Shown in pieces: positions 22,909 to 32,420 of a stretch of 64,000 nt of DNA. The number at the start of each line of letters is the position of its first letter. Position 1 is the first letter of the stretch. The notes below the pieces were generated by a model that worked only from the letters and a program-made list of their open reading frames with translations, ran no database searches and had not been told where the DNA came from. Location of the stretch: NCBI GenBank assembly GCA_016617855.1, contig JAECUM010033632.1:1-64000 (forward strand), in the 5' to 3' direction. Source of the DNA: Megalonaias nervosa (Eukaryota; Mollusca; Bivalvia; Unionida; Unionidae). Both the position numbers and the translations under genes were made by a program.

Positions 22909-23340
22909 TCATTGATCTACTTTCTCATCGTTTCTAGAAGAGTGACGATCAAAATAAGTCACTAAATGTTCTAAAGGATATCCAAGACTGCGATGATGAA
23001 GAAAATACACACAATATTGTCCAAACACAATGGAATCTGTGCCTTGTAATTTTACATTATTGTATCGTTTCGTCTGGGCATTTCTTCTCATAAAGTCAAT
23101 GACATCGTCTTTCAAAGAGGGTAATCCATACGAATCAAAATATTCCACACAATCCTCTTGAGGGAAGTAGACAACAACCCAGTGAGTTCCTGGGAGATGA
23201 CTGTCGTCCGTGTTGATGACATAAGCTCGATGGGTCTTAAGGTTTGCGATGAGGTAGTTCATCTTTAGCGCAACGACAGGATTCCAAGAACCAGTATACG
23301 AACTATTGTTCAAAAGGTAATAAAGTTCCCAGGTATCCAT
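22909..23340 (-). CDS. adenain-type cysteine protease (virion maturation)
   Basis: The 143-codon frame has the catalytic layout of adenovirus-type proteases (peptidase C5/C48 fold): His53 in GTHWVVVYF, Asp69 in EYFDSYGLP, Gln99 ahead of the nucleophile region and Cys110 in FGQYCVYFL. In the family this enzyme cleaves capsid and core precursors inside the new virion. Length is somewhat shorter than adenovirus protease and typical of Polintons. It is intact, unlike most neighbours. The start MDTWELYYLL follows a T-rich non-coding gap of about 30 bp after the next upstream gene. In this lineage protease and capsid genes are neighbours, as here. Confidence 0.92.
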   Translation of the reverse strand: MDTWELYYLLNNSSYTGSWNPVVALKMNYLIANLKTHRAYVINTDDSHLPGTHWVVVYFPQEDCVEYFDSYGLPSLKDDVIDFMRRNAQTKRYNNVKLQGTDSIVFGQYCVYFLHHRSLGYPLEHLVTYFDRHSSRNDEKVDQ

Positions 23341-23370
23341 TTTTTTCGTTTTGTTGTTTTGTTTTTTTTT

Positions 23371-23733
23371 TCACAGGTAATGATAAGTCATCAATTCAAT
23401 TCTAACTTTTTGTTTGAAACGCTCTGTCAAGTAGCCGTTTCTTCGCCTTGTCTCCCAACTCTGGGCTAAGAGAGCTTCGATGCGATAGATCTCTAGAGTA
23501 GTCAATGGAGGGCAGGAATGATCACGCAAGCCTTTACACCACTCATGCAACACTGCTTCTTCCGAGATAAGACTCCAAGTCTCGTCCAGATACTCGTCCA
23601 ATTTTTCTTTTTGACTCATCATCAAACATTTATCGTGTTGAATTTGACTGGGATGATCGTTTTGACATCCAGAACAATCTCTCTTGGTCAATTCAGTAAT
23701 TTTATCTGCCAGGTGTTTAGCAAAACAGGACAC
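23371..23733 (-). CDS. conserved-looking small protein with Cys/His cluster, function unknown
   Basis: A 120-codon intact frame. Near the N-terminus it has DCSGCQNDHPSQIQHDKCLM, a Cys-x2-Cys...His...His-x2-Cys arrangement that could bind zinc. The rest is helical and charged (KEKLDEYLDETWSLISEEAVL), with a C-terminal RRRNGYLTERF segment. I have an impression of similar small Cys/His proteins in other animal Polintons next to the protease, but cannot name a function. It sits between protease and major capsid genes on the same strand, so a virion or assembly role is plausible. Confidence 0.6.
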   Translation of the reverse strand: MSCFAKHLADKITELTKRDCSGCQNDHPSQIQHDKCLMMSQKEKLDEYLDETWSLISEEAVLHEWCKGLRDHSCPPLTTLEIYRIEALLAQSWETRRRNGYLTERFKQKVRIELMTYHYL

Positions 23734-23882
23734 TAAATGTTGTTCTCATTCTGGCCATCTGGACTTGACTACTACCTCGTCCTCTTTGTCTTGGTCTTGG
23801 GGTTCTGTTTTCATGCTATCCTCCTATTCCATTTCCAAAGATTCTCTACCGTTCAGTGAGGGATAAGTGTCTTCCGTTGTTT

Positions 23883-25223
23883 CTAATAGTCTAGAATGAC
23901 TTCTCTCAAATTGTTGATTTCTATGGTATTATCGAATTCGGTATACAAGACGACGTTGACCGTCTCGGTGAGTGCTTCTGCAAACTGAAGTTCCACACGC
24001 AGTTGACCAGATTTTAGAGGGTGGAAATGTTCCTCATCGCTGCGTTGGTCTGGAGTGAAATCAAAGGCCCACAATGTGTAACCGCCTACATAATCTTCGT
24101 ACGAAATACCGTGACTGGTGTTGGTTCCTAGTTGCCCCGTAGCTTCGTACAGGGACAAGTACGATCTCAAGTAATTTTTTTGGGGAAAGTTAGGTTCGAA
24201 GGGTCTGATACACAAGGTCTTTCCATCGCGACTGACCTCGATCTTGGACACTTTGTACTGCTTAAACTGGAAAGGATTTTGATCGTGGGCTCCGTTGAGG
24301 ACTGGATTGCTGACGATACCAACGATTAAACGTTTGGGTAACTGTCCTTGGAACAGATGATCTTCGATCTTGGATCGGAGTCCAGCAGCAATGGTGAACG
24401 TTTTCACTTCTACGCGTCGTATCGGATACTTGGTGGTCGATCTGCTCAATGTGTGACTGATGTCGTTTACCGCTTGAGGTAACACTTCTACGCGGCGCAC
24501 GTAAAGTCTGGCCTCTTGGATGATGGTCTTGTACTCGTTGGAATGAGCCATCGAATGGAAAGTGACACTGCTGAGATTCAGTCTCAGGAGAATATCCACT
24601 CCGTTCAGCAAATACTTTTCTTGCAACCACATGTCCAAATGCAAACGATCCATCAGTACTAAATTACGACCTTGCAGGATTTTTTTTCGACGGTCGTTAA
24701 AGCCCACATTGTGAGGATCGCCATCGGCTGTCAGGGCTGTGTCGTTAAACTTGTTCTCACCTGCGGTGTCAGGTTTCCAAACTATGCAAGCATCCAGATG
24801 AGTGTTCTTGGCCTCTTTTTCGTACGTCAAGAGATTTTTCAGGTACGCTCGGTAAGGGTAAGTATCCATGCTACTGCTGACCAGTTTGTTATTCAAGTAC
24901 AAATCCACTTCGCTGAACAAGGAATGCATGAAATTGTTGGCGGGAGCTACTCTAGCATCGTCTCCCGGATTGGTGTTGTCTGTTTTGATCACTTTCAGTT
25001 TCAGATACAAGTAACTGCTATTCAGATCGATGTAATCTTCGGGTTGTCCTTTGATTTCAAACTCGATGGAAGCTGAATCCGTCAAAGAACAGACGGGACG
25101 AAATTCGACCCATTGGGATTCTTGCATCGTCATCATGGTGGGTGGCATGGCAAACAGATCCAGTTCCGACTTGGAACAAGCGCAAGATTCTCGGTGCATC
25201 ATTTTCTCTGATTCAATAATCAA
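23883..25223 (-). CDS. major capsid protein, double-jelly-roll (hexon-like)
   Basis: A 446-codon intact frame. Signature stretches are EDYIDLNSSYLYLKLKV, then NNFMHSLFSEVDLYLNNKLV and DTYPYRAYLKNLLTY in the first jelly roll, and a long second half with KIEVSRDGKTL and YTLWAFDFTPDQ. These are the hallmarks of the Polinton/adintovirus major capsid protein, which trimerises into pseudo-hexameric capsomers as in adenovirus. Length is normal for the family. The Met at residue 1 (MIIESEKM) or the Met-Met at 8-9 could be the start. Together with protease, penton-like and ATPase genes it completes the morphogenetic module. It is one of the few undamaged genes of this element. Confidence 0.93.
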   Translation of the reverse strand: MIIESEKMMHRESCACSKSELDLFAMPPTMMTMQESQWVEFRPVCSLTDSASIEFEIKGQPEDYIDLNSSYLYLKLKVIKTDNTNPGDDARVAPANNFMHSLFSEVDLYLNNKLVSSSMDTYPYRAYLKNLLTYEKEAKNTHLDACIVWKPDTAGENKFNDTALTADGDPHNVGFNDRRKKILQGRNLVLMDRLHLDMWLQEKYLLNGVDILLRLNLSSVTFHSMAHSNEYKTIIQEARLYVRRVEVLPQAVNDISHTLSRSTTKYPIRRVEVKTFTIAAGLRSKIEDHLFQGQLPKRLIVGIVSNPVLNGAHDQNPFQFKQYKVSKIEVSRDGKTLCIRPFEPNFPQKNYLRSYLSLYEATGQLGTNTSHGISYEDYVGGYTLWAFDFTPDQRSDEEHFHPLKSGQLRVELQFAEALTETVNVVLYTEFDNTIEINNLREVILDY

Positions 25224-25270
25224 AAACGTCTAACTCTCGGACAGTTTTTCTTTTCTTAGTCTTTCTAGCT

Positions 25271-25636
25271 CTAGGGGTGTTTTCGTCGTCTTTTTCTGCC
25301 TTGTCCTTGCTGTGGCGTCAGGGAAGCAGGAATGTCTGACTCGGCATCGGCCAGGGCATTTATAGGAGTTTCTCGCCGGCCCAAAATGTCTTTACCCGTT
25401 TGAAGCAAGACATTTGTGCCTGCTCTCAAGAAAGCTTCTTTGGGGTTTTGTTTGTCAATGATGACATTTTGGAGAAATTCTTTGCCGTGCGTCAAAGCGG
25501 CATCTTTTAAGGCGTGCAATCCCCGTGTCGCCATCGGTTTCAAAACGCGAGCCAGAAAGGAAGATTTTAGCATATCTCCTAAACCATGTCCTCGTTGTCG
25601 AGCGACTCCATGGTACACAGGATACATGACTGACAA
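25271..25636 (-). CDS. small basic virion protein, Gly-rich N-terminus (pX/pVI-like)
   Basis: A 121-codon frame starting MSVMYPVYHGVARQRGHGLG and ending in a strongly basic GRKRRRKHP tail. The YHGxxxQRGHGLG start followed by an amphipathic helical region is shared with the 43896-44329 protein of element 2 and with minor virion proteins of adintoviruses, which have been compared to adenovirus pX/pVI. In that comparison such proteins line the capsid interior or bind DNA and are processed by the viral protease. It lies immediately downstream of the penton-like gene (4-bp gap). The frame is intact; the functional reading is by context. Confidence 0.65.
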   Translation of the reverse strand: MSVMYPVYHGVARQRGHGLGDMLKSSFLARVLKPMATRGLHALKDAALTHGKEFLQNVIIDKQNPKEAFLRAGTNVLLQTGKDILGRRETPINALADAESDIPASLTPQQGQGRKRRRKHP

Positions 25637-25640
25637 AAGG

Positions 25641-26552
25641 TTAGAGTAATCGTTTCCGAAAATGGAGTTGCACTGTGACTTTCCCTTTGGTGAATGTAAT
25701 ATTTTGTCCCAGATCTCCTTTTATAGTAATGTTGACAGTGTCGAAATAAGACTTACTGACGGGCAAATAGTGAGAATGTACAAATACGCGGTGAACGTGA
25801 TAGGTGTTTCCACCTTCCTCGTCAGCATTCGTGGCAGAATCCACTTTGAACGGAATGACACGCAGTAACGGTACGGAGGTGTGTCCCACCACGTTGTACT
25901 CCACCACATCGGAGTACACAAAAATCAAATTCATTCCTTGGTTCATTTCTACAGGGAATCTAAAATATCTCGCAAAATCTGAGTTACCGGTCACGGTTGG
26001 TATTTCATTTGCAACCTTGATCAACTTAGGGTCTCCACCAAAAATGTCATACAATTCAGGACAAAATGTAATGGCCAATACTTTGTCCTCTGAAAATTTG
26101 ATGAGTAGGCGACGAGCTATTTTGTGGTATTCGATCTTGACACTTTATCTGGTTTTCTCCAAGACTTTACCAAACACGTTATTGAACCTGTCAGCAACAG
26201 CGTTCACCAAATGTTGACCACTAAAATAATAGCCTGAGAGAATTTTCAACCGATAAGTGGTTCGTTTAGTTTTGTGGTCTTGTGATTTCATAGAGTCAGC
26301 TATACTGCTACGTTCATCCAAGGCTTGTTTCACTTGCTCGTCATAAACTTTTACCGTAAAAGTGTTTTGATATTCGACAATGTTATTGATTTGTGTAGGG
26401 TGAATCATTTCCACCAAAGCCACTTCCCAATGGGCTTCGTGATCCAATTGGATGGACTGAGGTAATCTGGCCGTGTAACAGCACAAAGTGTTAATGGGAA
26501 ACACCTCCATGGAACTGTCACTGGGTAACGTTAAGTAAAATTGGTTGTTCAT
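25641..26552 (-). pseudogene. penton-like minor capsid protein, one premature stop
   Basis: A single reading frame of 304 codons interrupted by one TAA at 26145-26147. The N-terminal part (NNQFYLTLPSDSSMEVFP, WEVALVEMIHPTQINN) and C-terminal part (FTKGKVTVQLHFRKRL) match the Polinton minor capsid (penton base-like) protein, a single jelly roll that occupies capsid vertices. After the stop the frame continues without a shift for 168 codons with no ATG soon after it, so re-initiation is unlikely. The ATG overlaps the stop of the upstream membrane-protein gene (ATGA). The lesion would prevent vertex formation. Confidence 0.85.
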
Positions 26553-26965
26553 AATTCCACAGTTCTAGTGCCCGAGGAGTCACTGGAAGTCAGAGGAGTG
26601 TCTAAAAGAGGATGGTTAGGGTGACTGTTGGAAGGGGGACTAACGTTGAACGCAAGACTCCTGTTGTTGTTGTTCCCATTAGAGGTATATTTCAGAGACG
26701 GATTGGGAAGAAGGTAACCAATACAACTGCTAAGTAAAATGGTTCACAATTGTTTGTCTCCTTGTTGCAAACTCAAATTGGCAATGGCAGCACCGATGAC
26801 ACAATACACCACAAAGATTTGGCAGAAAATGACGATTTGCGTTTTAGGCACACGTTCTCCACACCAAACCCACAAGGGTTGCTTTAGTAGATCTTGCACA
26901 GAAGAACTGGGCGACGGAGTGATTACTGCGGTAGCTGAGGCTGTGTTGAAGGGCATGATGGTCAC
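26549..26965 (-). pseudogene. small membrane protein, one premature stop
   Basis: A 139-codon frame with one in-frame TGA at 26744-26746, at a place where a Trp codon is plausible. Before it: PLWVWCGERVPKTQIV and a hydrophobic helix (IFCQIFVVYCVIGAAIANLSL); after it: ILLSSCIGYLLPNPSLKY and a Ser/Pro/Asn-rich tail. Two predicted membrane segments flank the stop. I recognise the SLxxGDxxLW...LLSSxxGYLLPNPxLK pattern from other animal Polintons, where a small transmembrane protein sits next to the penton gene. Function is unknown, perhaps membrane interaction at entry or exit. Its stop overlaps the penton ATG. Confidence 0.65.
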
Positions 26966-28070
26966 TTCTTTTTATAGTCGATGAGTTGCGAAGTGTCGAT
27001 CCAAGAGTCAAAACTGGGAGGATATCCTTTCCAACGTACTTTGACTTCCTTGACACGTCGTTTTCCCACTTTTCGGGTTCTTCGATCGAGAATGCTTTCG
27101 ATTTCGTACACGTCGTCTTCTTTTTTGGTCACACGTTGTAACTCGGGCAAGTAAAACGTTCCTTTCAACACTTCCCCGTTCATGTCTTCCAATTTATAGA
27201 CGGGAGGATGACGGCCACGCACACGTTCGGTGACACGAAACAATTCGTGGTCCAGTTGGGTAAGTAACCTTTGTCGAAAGTGCGTTTGGTTTTGCCAATG
27301 CGCACCCAATATTCTGATGCCAACACTTCACCTTTCTTGGGGACAGTCACCGTCGGGGACGTACCAAACAGGCGCTCGATGACGGTCACTTCGTTGTCGG
27401 GAGTCACTTCTTGGGAGGCACGTCTGATACTCCGATGGTAAGATTGGTTGTACGATTGGACGAGGTGTGGCAAGACGTCGATGTACTTGAGAGTGTGTTG
27501 ATGCGTAAAATATTTCCACATGCGTTCTTTCAAGGTGCGTTGAAAACATTCCACGATGCTGGTTTTGGCTTCGGGATTCTCGGTGGTGAAAAAATGTATG
27601 TCACGTTTGTTGAATTCTTTATGGAAAGCTTGGTTCAGAAATTCGGTGTCTTTGTCAGTTTGCCATCGAAGAGGGTCACGCCCACTTTGTTTCAACACTA
27701 GTTTGATGGCCCGCACTAACTCACTGCTCGATTTGGAAGTCAATGGCAAAACCCAAGCAAATTTGGAAAAGACGTCGATGACACAAAACAAATATTTGTA
27801 ACCACAATTGTAGGTGGCCAAATGAGATACATCGGCTAAATCGGCTTGCCATTGATGATTGATGCCCTCCACTCGGGTGCGACGTCTGGAAAATTTTCGT
27901 CGAATGGGTTTGTGTAAGATGTACGTGGCTTGTTCTTGTAACCCGCGTTGCACTTGAGGCAAACGAACACTTTTCAGTTTAGTTTTGGCAGCACGATACA
28001 ATTTCTGAACTCCTCCGTAACCTGCAGGATGGGATGGATCGTAGTAAATGCTGCCTAACACCTTCTCCAT
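26962..28070 (-). pseudogene. retroviral-type integrase with C-terminal chromodomain, frameshifted
   Basis: The first frame (28070 to about 27250) holds the catalytic core: Asp77 in WQADLADV, Asp139 in WQTDKDTEF and Glu174 in SIVECFQRTLKERM, a D,D(34)E spacing. A one-base shift near 27250 moves the rest to the frame 27309-26962, which carries the linker (PPVYKLEDMNGEVLKG) and a chromodomain (VYEIESILDRR, KVRWKGYPPSFDSWID). In Polintons this enzyme joins the element ends to host DNA and makes the 6-bp duplications; the chromodomain may steer it to modified histones. Note DKDTEF and ECFQ instead of the usual DKGTEF and ERFN, both probably decay. The gene lies mid-element on the same strand as the capsid genes. 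Confidence 0.9.
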
Positions 28071-28244
28071 TTTTTAATAAGTGATCCACTCTTCACTGAT
28101 GCTCCTCTTTTCTTCGTGTGGTATTTTCTTAGATTGTACTGCCTTACGTGTCCGACGAGCGATAGGTGTCGAGGAGGAAGATGTCTGAACTGTGGTAATC
28201 AGTTCTTGTTTCACTTCTGGTTTCCCTTCTTTCTTTGTCTCTTC

Positions 28245-28712
28245 TCAGGAAGAAGGGGTAGCCATCATCTTTTTAATCCAACCAATTCTGGATGTAGGTG
28301 GTGTTGTTAACTTGCGTACTTTTTCTGGTGGGATTTGAACCTCTTCTTCTTTTTCTGTCTTGGTCACTGGGACTAGTGGTGGTGGACGTTCTGTCTTGAT
28401 TACTGGGACTAGTGGTGGTGGTGATGATGGACTTTTCATCAAGGCCTTAAAATCTTTCAGAGTGGGTAGAGCTGTTTCGTCTAAAGCTTTCTGGTGAAAG
28501 AGTTGCAGTCGTTGCAACAACTGACCGTACCGTTGAGATTTTTCCGTTTCTGACAAATCGCTGCGATCCATCAATGATTGCAATTCGTGTTGTAACTGGT
28601 ACATCTCGGTCAAATGAGGATTGGGAGGTAAATGCGGGGTTCGTTGTTCTTGCCAACGATGTTATTCCATCCATCGTTTGTAAGGCACTAAAGCCAGTTT
28701 TCGTTCTTCCAT
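28245..28712 (-). pseudogene. small conserved Polinton-type protein (LVPYKRW start), one stop
   Basis: One frame of about 155 codons from ATG 28712, with a TAA at codon 17 (28662-28664). The N-terminus reads MEERKLALVPYKRWME, followed after the stop by a helical region (YQLQHELQSLMDRSDL, YGQLLQRLQLFHQ) and a Pro-rich C-terminal half containing two near-repeats of PPPLVPVxKTE. Proteins with an MVLVPYDxY-like start and a helical QxxLQRYL region are common in animal Polintons next to the core genes; no function is assigned to my knowledge. A Met at 28613 could allow re-initiation. Confidence 0.55.
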
Positions 28713-28784
28713 CGGATTTCAAGGATCACGTCTGAGATCTTTTGACTCCAAAGGTCCCTTTTATCTTCTTGGACCTTTTTATCT

Positions 28785-29250
28785 TCATCCTCCCAGGATG
28801 TTTCCCAATAGTCCTTTCAGAAAGGGTTCTCCTATTGTTCCCATTACTCCTTTCAGTAAGGGTCCTCCTATTGTTCCCATTACTCCTTTCAGTAACATGG
28901 GCAAAACGGGCAAAATTCCTCCGCGTTGCACCAACATCTTTTTCTTTTGACCAATGGGTATTTTCTTTTGGACCATTTGGCGAAGAACGTGTCGATATTT
29001 GCCTAAGCATTCTTTCTGGTGTTTAGACAGAGGTTTTGTGCCTTTCAAGACATTCAGACAACATTCGCACACGGTATCGATGACGTCTTTGGAGGCAGTT
29101 TGAATGAGTTTTTTTCGCATGGGTGGAGGAGCTTTGGACAGGACGGACAACATGTCCCAATGTTTGGCTAAACGAGGTGGCAGTCCTTTCCTTCCTTGGG
29201 GTAGAAGAGGAATGTCTTTTTTGGGATGACATCTTTCTCGGTTGGTTCAT
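28785..29250 (-). pseudogene. basic minor virion/core-type protein with Gly-Gly repeats, frameshifted start
   Basis: The main frame (29153-28785) reads PPPMRKKLIQTASKDVIDTV, a short Cys cluster (CECCLNVLKG), then HQKECLGKYRHVLRQMV and QKKKMLVQRGGILPVLP, ending with repeats of LLKGVMGTIGGP. The pattern of a Cys-containing helix, an LRxLxxKKxxxxxKKxxLxQxGG block and a hydrophobic Gly-rich tail is a signature I know from animal Polintons/adintoviruses, where it is a virion-core candidate. Upstream, in the same frame, LPPRLAKHWDM is readable without an ATG, while the nearest ATG (29250) is in another frame, so a frameshift probably separates start and body. The 29968-30592 gene has a similar layout. 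Confidence 0.55.
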
Positions 29251-29325
29251 TGGTTCCGTGGCACACAGCAAAAAATACACTAATGTCGATGACTTGTCAC
29301 ACGGTCTTTTATCCTTTTTTGGGGA

Positions 29326-29530
29326 CTATCGCTTTGTCATAAAGGTGACGATGTGTTTTCCAAAATCGCCAAAGAATCCTCCTCTTTGGTGGCTCCTCCT
29401 TTTCTTCGGACGAGTGTGTCTTTTCTGTGGGTGACGTCTATGTTTGACTAAGCGTTTTTTCGGATGACGAAACTATCTTTTTCTTTTTCCTTTTTCCTGT
29501 CTGGACAAGAGAACGACGATGAGGGAACAT
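29326..29530 (-). pseudogene. duplicate of the Arg/Lys-rich core protein, frameshifted
   Basis: Starts at ATG 29530 (MFPHRRSLVQTGKRKKK), then a shift moves the coding to a frame reading RHPKKRLVKHRRHPQKRHTR and ending in GGFFGDFGKHIVTFM. The middle is almost identical to the next gene (29534-29806), so the pair is a tandem duplication. Very basic, protamine-like composition indicates DNA condensation in the virion, comparable to adenovirus mu/pVII; that is inference from composition. Confidence 0.6.
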
Positions 29531-29533
29531 CTT

Positions 29534-29806
29534 TTAGTGCACAAAACAGACTGACATCCATGGCTCGACATACGTCCTTTTGTCTATTTTAGGGTTAAAA
29601 TTAATCCCTTTGAGAAGTACCGTAGCATATCCTTCCCTTTGGTTGCTCCTTTTTTTCTTTGGACGAGTGTGTCTCTTCTGGGGGTGACGTCGATGTTTGG
29701 CTAAGAGCTTTTTAGGATGACGTGACTGTCGTTTTCGTTTTCCTTTTCCTTTTTGGACCGAAGAAGGAACACGATGGTAACGGTGTGTACTTCTTGGACG
29801 GGACAT
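29534..29806 (-). CDS. Arg/Lys-rich DNA-binding core protein (protamine-like)
   Basis: A 90-codon frame from ATG 29806 (MSRPRSTHRYHRVPSSV), 54 bp downstream of a TATAAAAA box at 29860-29867, which is why I prefer this Met to the one at 29884. Residues 20-60 are almost entirely Lys, Arg, His and Pro (KGKGKRKRQSRHPKKLLAKH). Composition and place next to other core genes suggest packaging of the element's DNA. The C-terminus (GYATVLLKGINF) differs from the duplicate's GGFFGDFG, and may be a degraded GGF-type tail. Confidence 0.6.
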   Translation of the reverse strand: MSRPRSTHRYHRVPSSVQKGKGKRKRQSRHPKKLLAKHRRHPQKRHTRPKKKRSNQREGYATVLLKGINFNPKIDKRTYVEPWMSVCFVH

Positions 29807-29859
29807 CTTTGGGTGTTTAGCAGCACAAAAACACTGATCCGTATTGTTTGCCTCAGGTC

Positions 29860-29867
29860 TTTTTATA
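29860..29867 (-). promoter_or_regulatory. TATA box of core protein gene
   Basis: Minus strand CAGTATAAAAAGACC, 54 bp before the ATG at 29806. Confidence 0.6.
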
Positions 29868-29967
29868 CTGGAATGCGTCGCCACTGATTGTTTTTACATC
29901 GTATCAACTTGATGACAGGCAACAAACGTCGTGGAGAAGTTCGCAACGGACTAAATCGGGACAGTTC

Positions 29968-30592
29968 TTAGTTGGATAAATCAAGTAAACTCTGTAACAC
30001 ACCCGTTCTCTCTTGGACTTTGATTTTGGGGGCAGGTACTTTGTGAGCAGCGGCCACTGCCGCTAAAGAGGAAGGGAGTGTCACCGCTGGAGGAGAAGTT
30101 TTTGGAGACGCTGTCTTGCGGGTACAAGCTGTTTTCTGTGGACTTTTCTTTTTCTTTTCCTGAGGCCGTGACCTGGTCTTGACACCGTTGCTCTTTTTCT
30201 TTTTCTTCTGGGTACGTTTGGGAGTGGCTTTTTTTCTTGGGGACGACTTTGGGAGCATTAGGATCCCATTTTAAGAGGGAACGAATGATGACACCTCCTA
30301 GAGAACCGCTTCCTCCAGGTTTCAAAATAACTTGCTTTCTGGTTTGAGTGTCGATGCGAGGATCGGCTAGCTGCGTCAAGGCTACTTTGTTTCTCTCAAA
30401 AAAACGTTTGGTTTGATCTGGAATGTGCATGATGCCTTGCAGTAATTGCCGTGCTGTCACCGAAAACCATCGTAAGACTTCTTTGAAACAGCTTCTAAGA
30501 CACAAGAACGTATTTGTGGATTTTTTTTCGCGACTGATACCGTACAAGGCACGAATCAATTTGATGGGAAGATGAGACTGAAGGGACGTCAT
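29968..30592 (-). pseudogene. Lys-rich minor virion/core protein, frameshifted
   Basis: The first frame (30592 to about 30255) reads a helical region (LPIKLIRALYGISREKK), FLCLRSCFKEVLRW, QLADPRIDTQTRKQVILKPGG and GSLGGVIIRSLLKW. A shift near 30255 then opens the frame 30258-29968, a Lys-rich tail (KKATPKRTQKKKKKSNGVK) with a Pro/Ala end. The alternative frame continues without basic bias, so the Lys-rich frame is probably the original. Layout (Cys-containing helix, LxQLAD...QVILxxGG, Gly-rich stretch) parallels the 28785-29250 protein, suggesting paralogous virion proteins. A TATA box lies 38 bp upstream of the ATG. Confidence 0.55.
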
Positions 30593-30629
30593 GCTGACGA
30601 TGTGTGAGACAGAGCCAAAGTGACCGAGG

Positions 30630-30637
30630 TTTTTATA
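30630..30637 (-). promoter_or_regulatory. TATA box of Lys-rich virion protein gene
   Basis: Minus strand TTCTATAAAAACCTCGG, 38 bp before the ATG at 30592. Confidence 0.6.
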
Positions 30638-30658
30638 GAATTTTTTTGGTGATTGTGA

Positions 30659-31380
30659 TTAAGTCGACGAAGGGGACGTGTACATGACAGGCCCTCCGTC
30701 TTGGCACCAGTGGTGAAACAGATGGGTACGAAATCGCAAATAATCGGGAGTGGTGGGTTTTAAATCCACGAGTAAATAAGCGTGTGGGGTTTGAGTGGCA
30801 TCGTCGTACGCATGAGTCAGCCAAGGCGTTCCTAACTATTTGGCTAAGACTTGTACTTGCGATTTATCTCTAGGGCTTTTAAACAACACCACGTAATGAG
30901 TATTGAGACTGATGGTACGATGGGCTTTACTTTGTTGAAACAAAGTTTGGGTGATGTAAATGACACTGGCATTACGATGATGCCCTTTGCGCGTAAACCA
31001 CAGTTTAATTTCTTCTTCGTCTTCTCCTAACATGTCGTCAAAAATAACCAAATGAGTTTGACTAGGGTCAGACACGATCCCGTCGTCCTCGAAAGGAATG
31101 CCTTCCACAAACACGATGAAATCGCCTTGACTTTCTCGCAGAAGGCACTAAGCCACTCTTTGTAACACCACACGATTCGTTGAGGTGGACGATCGATCAA
31201 ATGATGTTTATGTTCGATCAAACATTTGACAAATTCGGTTTTGCCTGAACCGCTAGGTCCGGCAATGAGCATGTTAAAGGGATGGCGAAGATAAAAGGAC
31301 TCCCAACTAGTCCGATCTACGTGTTCGTGAATGATTTTGACAATGAAGGAAGAGGGAGCAGAGACAATAGAAGTAGCCAT
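30659..31380 (-). pseudogene. FtsK/HerA-type (A32-like) packaging ATPase, frameshift plus stop
   Basis: Residues 41-48 are a Walker A motif (GPSGSGKT) after an N-terminal strand. A frameshift near 31110 moves the gene to the frame 31114-30836, holding Walker B (HLVIFDDML), RKGHHRNASVIYITQTLF and a sensor-like SLNTHYVVLFKSPRDK. A TAG at 30836-30838 interrupts it, after which AYDDATQTPHAYLLVDL continues in frame to a TAA at 30659. The full length of about 240 codons is normal for Polinton ATPases, which pump DNA into the procapsid. The TATA box at 31430-31437 lies 50 bp upstream of the ATG. Confidence 0.9.
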
Positions 31381-31429
31381 AGTAGTGTAAGAAATGTCAC
31401 TTTTGACACGAAGACAGAAAAGACATGAG

Positions 31430-31437
31430 TTTTTATA
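31430..31437 (-). promoter_or_regulatory. TATA box of ATPase gene
   Basis: Minus strand AAGTATAAAAACTCATG, 50 bp upstream of the ATPase ATG. Confidence 0.65.
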
Positions 31438-31444
31438 CTTTTTT

Positions 31445-32280
31445 TCAGGACACGTTTATTGTCATCTTTAATTGTGAACAACACGAAAAACAAAAATACA
31501 TAAAAGCCAAATGGTTAAGTACATGAATAAAAGACACATCAAAACGATCATAGTGGAATATAAACAAGTCTTTTGCACAACATTTGTGGTGATCAAGAGG
31601 TGAAATCATAGGGGTAGTGTGTAATATTCTTAGAGTCTCTACACTCTTTGGCACAGTCACACAAGAGTCCTCCTGGAATGGCCTTTCGGGGATGTCGATA
31701 ACGGTCCTGTCCTGAACAGAGTGGTTTTCCTCGGTCACGACTTCTTCTTCTGGTACTGTCACTAACACTGGTTTAAAAGTTACTTTTTTCACTGAACGTT
31801 TTAATCTTTTAGGATTACAAATCTTTTGCATAGTGTGCCACTTCTTTTGTCCAAGCCTCAAAACCCCAACTTTTCCAGTCAGGTACATCTTTCCAGTGAG
31901 GGTGTAAGTCACAAGCTACACACACGTCGTCGTACACATCTTCAGTGCCTAAAAGTTGACGAATCTTGTTTTCCCGTAGAGGTTGAGAAGTATCAAGATG
32001 AAAGTGCAAAGCTTTGAGCAGAATGAGTCTCTCGTGTACATTTAAAGGGACCACTTTCATGCTTTTGGAGTGGTATGTACTGTTCGTAAAGAGTCCACAA
32101 GGAATCGGCTGGTAAACGAAATTCCAGAAAGCAAGTCACTAAGACACACACTACACGTCGACCCCAATTCAATGGACACAGTTCTCGTAATAGACGATCG
32201 TAATCCTCTACCGTTTGAATAGTGTCATTGATTTCCTTCCACGGAATCTATTGTATCACGAATGATAAAGGTCGTGGCAT
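31445..32280 (-). pseudogene. accessory gene of unknown function, multiply frameshifted
   Basis: From ATG 32280 (MPRPLSFVIQ then a TAG) the first frame reads VEDYDRLLRELCPLNWGRR, VVCVLVTCFLEFRLPAD and LWTLYEQYIPLQ. A shift near 32060 opens a frame with NVHERLILLKALHFHL, LLGTEDVYDDVCVACDLH and WKDVPDWKSWGFEAW. Overlapping it, a third frame (31912-31445) has a basic then acidic tail (RLKRSVKKVTFKPVLV, EEEVVTEENH). The RRVVCVLV block is echoed at about 32385, just after the next gene upstream, which hints at local duplication. A TATA box lies 10-18 bp upstream of the ATG. I recognise no domain. Confidence 0.4.
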
Positions 32281-32289
32281 GGTAGTCCG

Positions 32290-32297
32290 TTTTTATA
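32290..32297 (-). promoter_or_regulatory. TATA box upstream of the unknown accessory gene
   Basis: Minus strand GGGTATAAAAACGGAC just upstream of the ATG at 32280. The close spacing means that the real start may lie further downstream. Confidence 0.5.
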
Positions 32298-32420
32298 CCC
32301 TCTTTGGTGTAAGGTAATAAGTGTACTTTTTGAACAGCCGCGATTTTATTTTAGTACCGTACCAAAAAAGTTTAGTCACTAACTCACACACCACACGTCG
32401 CACAGAAGATTCCTCTTGAA

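Noticed and set aside
24672..25076. 134-codon plus-strand frame opposite the major capsid gene
   Set aside because: Shadow of the capsid gene; no independent signature.
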